DNA of 64,000 nt from Actinokineospora alba (GTDB lineage Bacteria > Actinomycetota > Actinomycetes > Mycobacteriales > Pseudonocardiaceae): the NCBI RefSeq assembly GCF_004362515.1, contig NZ_SNXU01000001.1:992001-1056000 (forward strand). The letters run 5' to 3'. Below the pieces are notes generated by a model. The model worked only from the letters and a program-made list of their open reading frames with translations. It was not told the DNA's origin and searched no databases. How positions within the stretch are numbered: the stretch's first letter is position 1; every line of letters begins with the position of its first letter. A program made the translations under genes and the position numbers. This document shows positions 23,100 through 32,238 of this stretch, one piece after another.

Positions 23100-24408
23100 C
23101 GAGGGAGCGCGGCACCTGATCGCCGCCATCACCACCGACTTCACCGAGTTCCCCCCGAAAGCCCTGGCACCTGGTGACGGACCGTTGGGATGGGCCGGCT
23201 ATGGGGAGGCACGTGAACGGGCTTCGCAGACATCAGGTGAAACCGAGTCCGTGGTGTGCGGTGAAGGTCGCGTGGGTGGCGTCGCGGCCGTGCTCGTGGT
23301 GTTCGACTTCCGATTCCTGGGTGGGTCGGTCGGCAGTGCGACGGGTGACCGAATCGAGTACGCGTTCACTCGGGCCAGGGAAACCCGGACGCCGTTGGTC
23401 TCGCTGATCGCCACCGGCGGCAGTCGGATGCACGAGGGAATGCTTTCCCTGCACCAACTCCAGCGCGTCGCACGGCAGTCGACCCTGCTGCACCAAGCGG
23501 GCGTTCCGCAGATCTCGGTACTCCGCGACCCCACGACGGGCGGGCTGTGGGCTTCGCTCGGCGCGGGGGCGGATGTGGTCATCGGGGTCGAGGAGGCACA
23601 GGTTGGGTTCGCCGGTCGGCGGGTGCGGCCAATCGGTGACGACCCGGCTTATACGGCTGAGGGGCAGCTTGCCAACGGGCATATCGATGAGGTGTGCGCC
23701 CTCGAAGATGTCGATTCAGTCTTGACGGAATGGTTGCTGCTGCTGAGTTCTGGGGCGCCTGAGCCTGCCGAGGTACCGCGGGCGCTGGGATCTGCCGAGC
23801 CCGCTTCCGATGCTTGGTCGGCGGTTCGGCACGCCCGGTCGGCGGCTCGGCCGCATGCCGAATCCTATTTGGACGATTACTTCGACGTGCGGCGGCCGAT
23901 TTCCGGGGATCGTTGCGGTGGCGTGGATGCGGGGATGTTGTGCGGGATCGGGCTGCGAGGGCGGCATGCCGTTGCCTACGCGGCACAGACTGGGACCGCC
24001 ACCACGCCCGCCGGGTTCCGGACAGCGGCTCGACTGATTCGGTTGGCCGAGCGGTTGGGGATCTCTGTGCTGACTTTGGTCGATACGCCAGGGGCAGCGA
24101 ATGATGCCGCTGCTGAGCGGGCGGGAGCCGGGCCTGCCATCGCGGAATTGTTCGCGACCGTGGCGGCGGCGCGGGTGCCCGTGACAACTCTGGTGATTGG
24201 CGAAGGCGGGTCGGGCGGAGCATTGGCGTTGGCGGCGCCGGATCGGACCTGGATCACTCCGGACGCCTATTTCTCGGTGATCGCCCCGGAGTTGTGTGCG
24301 GCGATTTTGAAACGGTCGCCGGAGGAGGTTCCGGGTACCGCGGAGCAGTTGCGGTTGCGGCCGTCGGATCTTGTCGAGCTTGGGGTGGTTCGGGGGATCG
24401 CGGACTAG
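23092..24408 (+). CDS. Carboxyltransferase with fused AccD- and AccA-like halves
   Basis: 438 residues with two crotonase-like halves: VVFDFRFLGGSVGSATGDRI and ATGGSRMHEGMLSLHQL in the first, VDTPGAANDAAAERAGAGPA and IGEGGSGGALALAAPDR in the second. This is the biotin-carboxyltransferase architecture of AccD+AccA or of MdcD/E in malonate decarboxylase. No biotin carboxylase or carrier gene is adjacent, so it would depend on partners elsewhere. The Zn finger of bacterial AccD is absent. Coupling to matB suggests malonate/malonyl-CoA chemistry, not proven. Confidence 0.75.
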   Translation: MPDEGARHLIAAITTDFTEFPPKALAPGDGPLGWAGYGEARERASQTSGETESVVCGEGRVGGVAAVLVVFDFRFLGGSVGSATGDRIEYAFTRARETRTPLVSLIATGGSRMHEGMLSLHQLQRVARQSTLLHQAGVPQISVLRDPTTGGLWASLGAGADVVIGVEEAQVGFAGRRVRPIGDDPAYTAEGQLANGHIDEVCALEDVDSVLTEWLLLLSSGAPEPAEVPRALGSAEPASDAWSAVRHARSAARPHAESYLDDYFDVRRPISGDRCGGVDAGMLCGIGLRGRHAVAYAAQTGTATTPAGFRTAARLIRLAERLGISVLTLVDTPGAANDAAAERAGAGPAIAELFATVAAARVPVTTLVIGEGGSGGALALAAPDRTWITPDAYFSVIAPELCAAILKRSPEEVPGTAEQLRLRPSDLVELGVVRGIAD

Positions 24409-24414
24409 CTCAAG

Positions 24415-25113
24415 TTACTTCCAGCTGTCGAGGATCTTCGGCAGGTCCGACAGGCGGTGCAGGATCGCGTCCGGTTCGACGTCCACCGGGACCTGCTGGT
24501 CCACGGGAATGTCGCTGTGCGGGATCAAGATCGCCTTCATCCCCGCCGACTTGGCACCGTTGATGTCGTCGTGGGGGCGGTCGCCGACGTAGACGCAGTC
24601 CGCCGGGTCGTCGATGCCGATGGCGTGCATGGCGGCTTCGAAGGACTTCGGGTGCGGCTTGGTGTACTCCAGGTCGCTGCTCCACACGCACGCGTCGAAG
24701 AGGTGGCGGACGTTGTCGCGGATCAGGATTTCCTCGTGCCAGGTGCCGGGCCAGGATGTGGACGACAGGACGCCGGTGCGCAGGCCGCGAGCGCGGAGTT
24801 CGGTCAGCAGCGGGGTCACTTCGGGGTCGGTGTACGTGGCCTGGTCCCAGAAAGCCCGGTACGCAGCCCAAGCCGCCTCGTGCTCCGGCACGCCCACCTC
24901 GGTCAACACGTGGCTCAGTGTGAACGCCGTGGCCTCCGCTCGGCAGCGCGACCAGGCCGCGTTGTCGGCGGCCAACAGCGCCTCGGCGATGGCCTTGGCC
25001 TGCTCCGGGTCGTCGGCGTGGATGATGTCGGCGTAGATCTGCCAGCCGGCGCGCATGTCCATGGTCACCCAAGGGGTGAGGGTGCCGCCCCAGTCGAAGA
25101 TCACCGCTCGCAT
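24415..25113 (-). CDS. HAD-superfamily hydrolase
   Basis: 232 residues: VIFDWGGTLTPW (motif I with DWGG instead of DxDG, so the second Asp is Gly), GVLSSTSWP (motif II), KPHPKSFEAAM (motif III) and VYVGDRPHDDINGAKSAG (motif IV). The altered motif I occurs in several HAD groups and may narrow substrate choice. It is the last gene of the alr-tsaE run. Substrate unknown. Confidence 0.8.
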   Translation of the reverse strand: MRAVIFDWGGTLTPWVTMDMRAGWQIYADIIHADDPEQAKAIAEALLAADNAAWSRCRAEATAFTLSHVLTEVGVPEHEAAWAAYRAFWDQATYTDPEVTPLLTELRARGLRTGVLSSTSWPGTWHEEILIRDNVRHLFDACVWSSDLEYTKPHPKSFEAAMHAIGIDDPADCVYVGDRPHDDINGAKSAGMKAILIPHSDIPVDQQVPVDVEPDAILHRLSDLPKILDSWK

Positions 25114-25118
25114 GCGGG

Positions 25119-25574
25119 TCAGCCTATCCGGCGGTCGGTCCAGTTTCCATGGGGTTCGAGGGTGGCCACCCGGCTGTCGTCGGGGCGGCGGTCCAGGCGG
25201 ATGAGGAGGTGGTCCTCCGAGAGCCGCTCGGCGGCGCCTTCGCCCCATTCGATGACGACGACGGCGTCGACCAGCTCGGTGTCCAGGTCCAGATCGTCCA
25301 ACTCGGTGAGGTCGCCGCCGAGGCGGTACGCGTCGACGTGGACCAGGGGGATGCCGCGGTCGCCTGCCTGGTGTTCGCGGGCGATGATGAAAGTCGGGCT
25401 GCTGACTCGGCCGTGCACCCCGAGTCCGGCGGCAATCCCTTTGGCGACAACGGTTTTGCCCGCGCCCAGCGGGCCGGCGAGCAGGATCAGGTCGCCGGGG
25501 CGCACCATCTCGCCGAGTTTGCGGCCGAAGTCGAGGGTGTCCTCGACCTGGGGCAGTTCGATCGTCTCAGCCAC
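25119..25574 (-). CDS. tsaE: tRNA t6A biosynthesis ATPase TsaE
   Basis: 151 residues: Walker A LAGPLGAGKT (about 33-42), SSPTFIIAREH, HVDAYRLGG and VIEWGEGAAE are the TsaE signature segments. TsaE drives turnover of the TsaBD complex. GTG 25574 overlaps the upstream hydrolase gene by 8 bp. Confidence 0.94.
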   Translation of the reverse strand: MAETIELPQVEDTLDFGRKLGEMVRPGDLILLAGPLGAGKTVVAKGIAAGLGVHGRVSSPTFIIAREHQAGDRGIPLVHVDAYRLGGDLTELDDLDLDTELVDAVVVIEWGEGAAERLSEDHLLIRLDRRPDDSRVATLEPHGNWTDRRIG

Positions 25575-26643
25575 GACGCCACCACTTCCTCCGCCCGGCG
25601 CCCGCGCCGCGCGCGCAGTCGCGCAGCAGGTCGGCCAGGTGTTCGTTCACGAAATCGGGTTGTTCCAACATGACCATGTGCCCAGCGCCGCGGGCTCGGA
25701 CCAGCACGGCGTCGGGCAGTTCTAACGCGATGCGCTCGGTGTGCTCGAACGGCGTCATCCGGTCCTCGTCGGCGCCGATCACCAACACCCGGCTGTGCTT
25801 CAACCCCGCCAGAGCCGCATATCTGTTGTGGCTGCCCAAAGTGTCGATAAAGTCGGCCAGCACCCGCACCGGCGTCACATTGAGCATGTCCATCAGGAAG
25901 TCGACCAGGCTGGGACTCACGCTGCGTGAGCCGAAGGCGAGTCGGCGCACCGCCTGCCGGGTGAGCTGGCCGCCGCTCGCGCGCACGAGTTCGACCAGAC
26001 CTGGCTGCCAGTCGGCGAAACGGCCCAGGTAGCGGGTCAGCGGGTTGTACTTCGACAGCAGCGGACGGGAGAGACCGCTCTTGCCCACCTCACCCGCGGA
26101 CGTGCCGATGAGCGCGACGCCTTCGACCCGGTCGGCGAACAGCTCCGGGTTCTTCTCGGCCAGCTCCATGATGGCCATGCCGCCCATCGAATGCCCCACG
26201 AGCACCAGCGGGCCATCCGGCGCCATGGCGCGGATGACGTCGTCCAGGTCGAGTGCGAGCTGCTCGATCGTGCTCGACGCCTCGTCGGTCAGCGCGGAGC
26301 GGCCATGGCTTCGGTGGTCGTAAAGCACTTGCCGCACACGGGGTTCGGTCATGGCGGCGAGACCCTGGCGCTGGAAGTGCCAGCAGCGGCGGGAAAGGGC
26401 GAACCCGTGCACGAGAACGACTGTCAGTTCAGGCTTCCCGCCGTCGTCCGGGTCGACTTCCTCGACGGACAGCGCCGCACCGTCAGCGGCGGCGACGGTG
26501 CTGACCCGAGTGGGCGGCAGCGCTCCCAGAGCTTCGCCCGCGTGCAGTTCCTCCGGCCTGCGGGCCCGGATGACGCCCGCGACGACGGCGCCGCCCGCGA
26601 TCGCCATGCCGACGCCAGCCAGAACCCGGTTGGTCACGCTCAC
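25567..26643 (-). CDS. Alpha/beta hydrolase with N-terminal membrane anchor
   Basis: 358 residues. A hydrophobic N-terminus (VLAGVGMAIAGGAVVAGVI) suggests membrane anchoring. The core has VLVHGFALSRRCW, the nucleophile elbow LVGHSMGGMA, an Asp in IGADEDRMTPF and the His in GAGHMVMLEQP. GTG 26643 overlaps the alr stop as GTGA. Between alr and tsaE a lipase/esterase-like hydrolase is common in actinobacteria; its substrate is unknown. Confidence 0.85.
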   Translation of the reverse strand: MSVTNRVLAGVGMAIAGGAVVAGVIRARRPEELHAGEALGALPPTRVSTVAAADGAALSVEEVDPDDGGKPELTVVLVHGFALSRRCWHFQRQGLAAMTEPRVRQVLYDHRSHGRSALTDEASSTIEQLALDLDDVIRAMAPDGPLVLVGHSMGGMAIMELAEKNPELFADRVEGVALIGTSAGEVGKSGLSRPLLSKYNPLTRYLGRFADWQPGLVELVRASGGQLTRQAVRRLAFGSRSVSPSLVDFLMDMLNVTPVRVLADFIDTLGSHNRYAALAGLKHSRVLVIGADEDRMTPFEHTERIALELPDAVLVRARGAGHMVMLEQPDFVNEHLADLLRDCARGAGAGRRKWWRRG

Positions 26644-27716
26644 GACGACTCGCCCAGATACCTGCGGGCCACGCGTGCGCGGTACATGCCGGTCACGATC
26701 TCGTAGTCGATCGTCCCGATGATGTCGGCCCACTCGCGCGCGGTGGGCTCGCCGCGATCGCCGGTGCCGAACAGCACGACTTCGTCCCCCACAAGGACTT
26801 CGTCGTCGCCGCAATCGACGATGATCTGGTCCATGCAGACCCGGCCGCGCACCGGACGACGCCTGCCGCCGAGGAACACGTCGAACCGGCCGGACAGCGA
26901 CCGGGAGACGCCGTCCGCGTAACCCACCGGCACCAGGGCCAGATTCGTGGCCCGGTCGGCGGTCCAGGTGTGCCCATAAGAGACTGATTCGCCCGCGTCG
27001 ATCCGTTTGACGAGCACGACCGACGAGCGGAACGTCATCGCCGGACGCAGGTCTTCGTGGTACGGCAACGGGTTCAGCCCGTACATGGCGATGCCCACGC
27101 GCACCAGGTCGAAGTGCAAGTCCTTGCGGTCGAGGGTGGCCGCGGAATTCGCCAGGTGCCTGCGTGGCTTCAGACCGGCGTCGAGCGCGACCTGGTACGC
27201 CTCGGCGAACCGCTCGGCCTGACGGTCGACCGATGGATGGCCAGGTTCGTCGGCGCACGCGAGGTGCGACCACACGGCGTACACCTCGTTGTCCGACGCG
27301 GCCGCGGCGGCGACCAGCTCGGGCCACGCCGAGCGCGGGCAGCCGTTGCGGCTCAGGCCAGTGTCGATCTTCAGGTGGATCCGCCTGCCGGACAGGCCTG
27401 CCAACTGCTCCACAGAGGACACCGACAGGTCGACGTCGGGAGGGGCCTCGGCCCCGGGGACATCGAGCCAGGCCAGGATCGGCGCGGTGATCCCGGCCGC
27501 GCGCAGTACCGCGGCCTCGTGCACGGACGCCACACCCAGCCAGGTCGCCCCGGCCGAGAGGGCGGCGCGGGCCACCGGCACGGCGCCGTGGCCGTAGCCG
27601 TCGGCTTTCACCACGGCCATCGTCTCCGCGCCCGCGGCGCGCGCGGACAGCAGCGCGACGTTGTGCCGGATGTGGTCGAGATCGACCGTCACCTCGGCGC
27701 GCGGCTGGTCAGGCAT
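26640..27716 (-). CDS. alr: Alanine racemase
   Basis: 358 residues. The PLP Lys lies in AVVKADGYGHGAVPV, and the second catalytic Tyr in the SVSYGHTWTA region. It supplies D-alanine for peptidoglycan. ATG 27716 lies inside the end of nnrD, so it depends on coupled translation and has no strong SD. Confidence 0.94.
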   Translation of the reverse strand: MPDQPRAEVTVDLDHIRHNVALLSARAAGAETMAVVKADGYGHGAVPVARAALSAGATWLGVASVHEAAVLRAAGITAPILAWLDVPGAEAPPDVDLSVSSVEQLAGLSGRRIHLKIDTGLSRNGCPRSAWPELVAAAAASDNEVYAVWSHLACADEPGHPSVDRQAERFAEAYQVALDAGLKPRRHLANSAATLDRKDLHFDLVRVGIAMYGLNPLPYHEDLRPAMTFRSSVVLVKRIDAGESVSYGHTWTADRATNLALVPVGYADGVSRSLSGRFDVFLGGRRRPVRGRVCMDQIIVDCGDDEVLVGDEVVLFGTGDRGEPTAREWADIIGTIDYEIVTGMYRARVARRYLGESS

Positions 27717-29145
27717 GACGGAATCGTGACACACCGCGGATCGCGTCGGGCAGCGCGTCCACGATGGCCGAGGCGGAGGTGGGAGCCCCGGACGCGGCCA
27801 GCTCACCGGCGCGCACATGCACGAAGGCCGCGCACGCGCCCGCGAGCCTCGGTTCCAGACCGGCCGCGAGCAGGGCTCCGCTCAGTCCGGAAAGGACATC
27901 GCCGGACCCGGCCGTGGCCAGCCAGTGCGACCGGGCGGCGTTCACCGCGACCCGCCCGTCGGGCGCGGCGATGACGGTGGCGTGCCCCTTGAGGAGCACG
28001 GTGGCGTTCAGCTTCGCCGCCAGCGCGCGGGCGGCGGCGACCCGGTCGGCGCCGAGGTCGACACCGAGCGGTTCGGCGACGCGGGCGAACTCGCGGTCGT
28101 GCGGGGTGAGCAGCACCGGGACCTCGGGGTCGCGGGCGTCCCAGAGCGTGGGGTGTTCGGCGAGCAAGGTGATGCCGTCGGCGTCCACGACGGTCGGCAC
28201 CCCCGCGCCCAGGACCGAGGCCACCACGTCACGGGAGGCCTTGCCCGTGCCCAGACCCGGTCCGACGACCCACGCCTGCACGCGGCCCGCGTCCTCGACC
28301 GAGCCGGTCGCGACGACCTCGGGCCAGCGCTGCCGGACCTCGTCGGCGGCGGGCCCGGCGTAGCGGGTCATGCCCGAGGTGGCGCGCACCGCGGCACCGA
28401 CCGAGAGCACCGCCGCACCCGGATAGGTCGTCGACCCGGCCGCGATCCCGACCACGCCCTGGGTGAACTTGTCGTCCGATGGACCCGGCAGCGGCCACGC
28501 CCGGCCCACGTCCTCGGTGTCGAACACCTCGAAGTCCGGGTCGGCCAGGTCGAGCCCTAGATCGACGAAGTGCACCTCGCCACAGCGCGGGCTCAGGAAG
28601 TGGACCGGCTTGAGCGCGCCGAAAGTGACCGTGACCTGGGCGTCGACCGCAGGTCCGTCGACGGCTCCGGTGTCCGGGTCGACGCCGCTGGGAAGATCCA
28701 CCGCGACGATCGGCGCCCGCACCCGCGAGACCAGGGCGGCGGCGTCCGGCCGCAAAGAGCCGCGCGCGGACAGCCCGACAATCCCGTCGACCACCACGTG
28801 CGCGGAGTCGAGATCCTCGGCCGTGCCGATCCGACCACCAGCCCACAACAGGGCTTCCAGACCTTCGGCGTGGGCCCGTTCCGGCGCGAGGAGCACCGCC
28901 GTGACGCCCACGGAACGCTTGCGCAGGAACGCCCCCGCCCACAGCGCGTCGCCGCCGTTGTTGCCCGCGCCGACCAGCAGCACGACCCGCCGACCAGCCA
29001 CTGCGCCGGTCGTCGAGCGCAGCAGCCGCATGGTGTGAAGCGCCACGCCATGGGCGGCGCGGCGCATGAGGGCGCCCTCCGGCGTCCGGGCGAGGACCTT
29101 GTCCTCGGCCTCCCGGACGCGCGCGGTGGTCCAGACGCCCCGCAC
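27709..29145 (-). CDS. nnrD: Bifunctional NAD(P)HX epimerase/dehydratase
   Basis: 478 residues with two domains: the N-terminal YjeF epimerase (VLLVGAGNNGGDALWAGAFL, AVDLPSGVDPDTG) and the C-terminal ADP-dependent dehydratase (GPGLGTGKAS, LTPHDREFAR, GHATVIAAPDG, ATAGSGDVLSGLSGALLA). The enzyme repairs hydrated NAD(P)H. It begins three bases after the glmS stop on the same transcript. Confidence 0.93.
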   Translation of the reverse strand: MRGVWTTARVREAEDKVLARTPEGALMRRAAHGVALHTMRLLRSTTGAVAGRRVVLLVGAGNNGGDALWAGAFLRKRSVGVTAVLLAPERAHAEGLEALLWAGGRIGTAEDLDSAHVVVDGIVGLSARGSLRPDAAALVSRVRAPIVAVDLPSGVDPDTGAVDGPAVDAQVTVTFGALKPVHFLSPRCGEVHFVDLGLDLADPDFEVFDTEDVGRAWPLPGPSDDKFTQGVVGIAAGSTTYPGAAVLSVGAAVRATSGMTRYAGPAADEVRQRWPEVVATGSVEDAGRVQAWVVGPGLGTGKASRDVVASVLGAGVPTVVDADGITLLAEHPTLWDARDPEVPVLLTPHDREFARVAEPLGVDLGADRVAAARALAAKLNATVLLKGHATVIAAPDGRVAVNAARSHWLATAGSGDVLSGLSGALLAAGLEPRLAGACAAFVHVRAGELAASGAPTSASAIVDALPDAIRGVSRFRHA

Positions 29146-29147
29146 GG

Positions 29148-31007
29148 CTATTCGACCGTCACGGACTTCGCCAGGTTGCGCGGCTTGTCGACGTCGTACC
29201 CGCGCGAGCGGGCGATCTCGGCGGCCAGCACCTGCAGCGGAACGGTCGACACCAGCGGCTGCAGCAGCGTCGGCACCGCGGGAATCTCGATCAGCTCGTC
29301 GGCGAACGGGCGGACCGTCTCGTCGCCCTCCTCGGCGATGACGATCGTGCGCGCGCCGCGGGCCTGGATCTCGCTGATGTTGGACACCAGCTTGGAGTGC
29401 AGCACGGCGCGTCCCTTGGGCGACGGCATGACCACGACGACCGGCAGGCCCTCCTCGATCAGCGCGATCGGGCCGTGCTTGAGCTCACCGGCGGCGAAGC
29501 CCTCGGCGTGCATGTACGCCAGTTCCTTGAGCTTGAGCGCGCCTTCGAGGGCCACCGGGTAGCCGACGTGGCGGCCGAGGAACAGCACCGCCTTGGAGTC
29601 CGACAGGTCCCGCCCGAGGGCGCGGACCTGCTCGATCGTGCCGAGAACCCGGCGGACGGCCTCGGGCATCGCCTCCAGTTCGCGGAACTCGCGGGCGATC
29701 TCGTCGGGGTACTTGGTGCCGCGGGCCTGCGCCAAGGCCAAGCCGACCAGGTAGTTCGCCGCGATCTGGGCGAGGAAGGCCTTGGTGGACGCGACCCCGA
29801 TCTCGGGGCCCGCGTGGGTGTAGAGGACCGCGTCGGACTCACGCGGGATCTGCGCGCCGTTGGTGTTGCACACCGCGAGGACGCGCGCCTTCTGCTCGCG
29901 CGCGTGGCGCACGGCCTCCAGGGTGTCGGCCGTCTCACCGGACTGCGAGACCGCCACGACCAGCGTGTCGCGGTCGAGCACCGGGTCGCGGTAGCGGAAC
30001 TCCGAGGCCAGCTCGACCTCGACGGGCAGCCGGGTCCAGTGCTCGATGGCGTACTTGGCGACGAGGCCCGAGTGGTACGCCGAGCCGCAGGCCACGACGA
30101 AGACCTTGTCGATGTCGCGCAGGTCCTGGTCGGCGAGGCGCTGCTCGTCGAGCACGATCCGCCCGTCGACGAAGTGCCCGCGCAGCGTGTTCGCCAGCGC
30201 CTCGGGCTGTTCCTCGATCTCCTTGAGCATGAAGTACTCGTGGCCGCCCTTCTCGGCGGCCGAGAGGTCCCAGTCGACGGTGAAGGGCTTGGCCGGGGCG
30301 GGCTCGCCGTGGAAGTCGAGGACCTCGTAGCCGTCGCGGGTGATCACCACGAGCTGGTCCTGGCCCAGTTCGACGGCCTCACGGGTGTACTCGATGAACG
30401 CGGCGACGTCGGATGCGACAAACGTCTCACCGTCGCCGATGCCGACAACGAGCGGCGAGGACCGGCGGGCGGCGACGATCAGGTCCGGCTCGTCGACATG
30501 GGTCACGACCAGGGTGAACGCACCCTCCAGGCGGCCGCAGACGGCCCGGACGCTGGCGGGCAGGTCACCGGCGGTCTCGCCGTCGGCGTACGCGCGGGCG
30601 ACCAGGTGCGCGACGGTCTCGGAGTCGGTGTCGCTGCTGAACTCGATGCCCGCGGACTCCAGCTCACCGCGCAGGGCGACGAAGTTCTCGATGATGCCGT
30701 TATGCACGACCGCGACCCGGCCGGTGGTGTCACGGTGCGGGTGGGAGTTGCGGTCGATCGGGGCGCCGTGGGTGGCCCAGCGGGTGTGGCCCATTCCCGC
30801 GGTGCCCGCGAAACCCTCGCGGCCGACCTCGTCGAGCCGGGCCTCCAGGTTCGCGAGCCTGCCCGCCTTGCGCTCCACGACCAGGTCACCGCCGGTCAGG
30901 ACGGCGATCCCGGCCGAGTCGTACCCGCGGTACTCCAGCCTGCGCAGCCCTCCGATGACGACATCGAGTGCCTGCCGATGACCCACATATCCCACGATTC
31001 CGCACAC
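29148..31007 (-). CDS. glmS: Glucosamine-6-phosphate synthase (isomerizing)
   Basis: 619 residues. GTG 31007 puts the catalytic Cys directly after the initiator (CGIVGYVGHRQ), as required for the class II glutaminase. Two SIS domains follow (VVAVSQSGETADTLEAVRHA, LGRHVGYPVALEGALKLKEL), and it ends DVDKPRNLAKSVTVE. It makes glucosamine-6-phosphate, the first step toward UDP-GlcNAc; GlmM for the next step is at 38804. TACCCT lies seven bases before the start, indicating a leaderless mRNA, so no glmS ribozyme leader is present. Confidence 0.96.
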   Translation of the reverse strand: MCGIVGYVGHRQALDVVIGGLRRLEYRGYDSAGIAVLTGGDLVVERKAGRLANLEARLDEVGREGFAGTAGMGHTRWATHGAPIDRNSHPHRDTTGRVAVVHNGIIENFVALRGELESAGIEFSSDTDSETVAHLVARAYADGETAGDLPASVRAVCGRLEGAFTLVVTHVDEPDLIVAARRSSPLVVGIGDGETFVASDVAAFIEYTREAVELGQDQLVVITRDGYEVLDFHGEPAPAKPFTVDWDLSAAEKGGHEYFMLKEIEEQPEALANTLRGHFVDGRIVLDEQRLADQDLRDIDKVFVVACGSAYHSGLVAKYAIEHWTRLPVEVELASEFRYRDPVLDRDTLVVAVSQSGETADTLEAVRHAREQKARVLAVCNTNGAQIPRESDAVLYTHAGPEIGVASTKAFLAQIAANYLVGLALAQARGTKYPDEIAREFRELEAMPEAVRRVLGTIEQVRALGRDLSDSKAVLFLGRHVGYPVALEGALKLKELAYMHAEGFAAGELKHGPIALIEEGLPVVVVMPSPKGRAVLHSKLVSNISEIQARGARTIVIAEEGDETVRPFADELIEIPAVPTLLQPLVSTVPLQVLAAEIARSRGYDVDKPRNLAKSVTVE

Positions 31008-31014
31008 GCGCACC

Positions 31015-31061
31015 AGGGTAGCCGGCACCGCCACACCCCGAAGCCCGGCCACCGATAGGCT
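31015..31061. promoter_or_regulatory. Divergent leaderless promoters (glmS and hydrolase)
   Basis: Minus-strand TACCCT (31020-31015) ends seven bases before the glmS GTG, and plus-strand TAGGCT (31056-31061) ends six bases before the hydrolase ATG at 31068. Both genes lack an SD. The 60-bp gap thus seems to hold two back-to-back promoters for leaderless messages. Confidence 0.5.
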
Positions 31062-31067
31062 GCGCAC

Positions 31068-31886
31068 ATGGCACGCAAGGCCAAGCACCTGCTCGACGAG
31101 CTGTCGCGTCCCGGTCCCAACGAGGTCCTTCGCGGCGACCTCGCGCTGATCGGGATGCCCGGGCTGGTCTTCACGCCGAAATCGGGCCTCGGGCTGCCCG
31201 CCGTCGCGTTCGGGCACGGCTGGCTGCAGCCGCCCGACCGGTACCGCGGCCTGTTCCGCCACCTGGCGTCGTGGGGCATCGTCGTGGCCGCGCCCGGCAC
31301 CCACACCGGGCCGCTGGGCTCACACCGGCTGCTCGCCTCCGACCTGCGCACCGCGCTCGACGTCTGCGTCGGCGTCCGGCTGGGCGAGGGCGCGATCAGC
31401 GTCGACGGCGACAAGCTCGGCCTCGCGGGCCACTCGACCGGCGGCGGCTGCGCGGTCCTCGCTGCGGCGGAGGACAACCGGATCCGCGCGGTGGCCACCA
31501 TGGCCGCCTCCCAGACCAAGCCGTTCGCCTCCGAGGCGGCCCGTTCCTGCGGCATGCCAGGTCTGCACCTGGCTGCGGGCGCCGACCGGGTGGCGCCGCC
31601 GGTGGGCAACTCCGAGCTGATCGCCCGGTCGTGGGCCGGGCCGGTGCAGGTGCGGACGCTGCCCAAGGCGACCCATCTCGGGTTCGCCGAGGGCAGGCAC
31701 TGGAGCGGCCTGCTCATCGACGGCAAGGCCCAGCACGCCACCCAGCGGGTTTCGCGGGCGCTGCTCACCGCGTTCTTCCTGGTCCACCTCACCGGTGAGG
31801 CCGAGTACCTGCCGCTGGTCGAGGAAGACATCAAGGGCGCCGAGATCACCTTCGACGGCGATGACGATCTGGCCACCACCGCATAG
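31068..31886 (+). CDS. Alpha/beta hydrolase, dienelactone-hydrolase/cutinase-like
   Basis: 272 residues: oxyanion region AVAFGHGWLQPP, nucleophile elbow LAGHSTGGGCAVLAA, an Asp in AAGADRVAPP and a His near PKATHLGF. The GHSTGGG elbow is that of the PET-hydrolase/dienelactone-hydrolase group. No signal peptide is seen, so it is probably cytoplasmic. Substrate unknown. Confidence 0.82.
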   Translation: MARKAKHLLDELSRPGPNEVLRGDLALIGMPGLVFTPKSGLGLPAVAFGHGWLQPPDRYRGLFRHLASWGIVVAAPGTHTGPLGSHRLLASDLRTALDVCVGVRLGEGAISVDGDKLGLAGHSTGGGCAVLAAAEDNRIRAVATMAASQTKPFASEAARSCGMPGLHLAAGADRVAPPVGNSELIARSWAGPVQVRTLPKATHLGFAEGRHWSGLLIDGKAQHATQRVSRALLTAFFLVHLTGEAEYLPLVEEDIKGAEITFDGDDDLATTA

Positions 31887-32220
31887 GTCTCACCGCTCGA
31901 CGGCCATCGGCGTGCTCTCGATCGTGGTCGGGTTCGCCTGGCTGCTCTCGGTGTACCTGCAGCTCACCGGAGTCGTGACGCTGCTGTGCGACCTCGGGAT
32001 GATCACCGGCGGTGTGCTCGTCCTCAAAGGACGGCGGGCCGGGCGACTGCTGTGCCTGGTCTGCGCCCCGATCGCGCTGGTCCTGGCGACGATGACCCTG
32101 CTGGTGCCCGCCCTGCAGACCACCGTGCCGCTGGTGTTCGCGTTCAACGGCGTCATGGTGGCGGCGCTGCTCGTGTTGGTAGTCCTGGTGTTCAGCGAAC
32201 ACCTCGCGGTGAACGACTGA
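31861..32220 (+). CDS. Small four-helix membrane protein
   Basis: Up to 119 residues with four hydrophobic segments (IGVLSIVVGFAWLLSVYLQL, DLGMITGGVLVL, LLCLVCAPIALVLATMTLLV, FNGVMVAALLVLVVLVF). The start is uncertain: ATG 31861 overlaps the hydrolase end by 26 bp, GTG 31912 begins directly at the first helix, and neither has a clear SD. Function unknown. Confidence 0.6.
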   Translation: MTIWPPPHRSHRSTAIGVLSIVVGFAWLLSVYLQLTGVVTLLCDLGMITGGVLVLKGRRAGRLLCLVCAPIALVLATMTLLVPALQTTVPLVFAFNGVMVAALLVLVVLVFSEHLAVND

Positions 32221-32238
32221 CCCCTTACGCTTGGCGAC

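Noticed and set aside
29397..31058. 553-codon frame opposite glmS
   Set aside because: Shadow of glmS.
30961..31067. glmS ribozyme or other riboswitch upstream of glmS
   Set aside because: Only 60 bp separate glmS from the divergent gene and the transcript appears leaderless.
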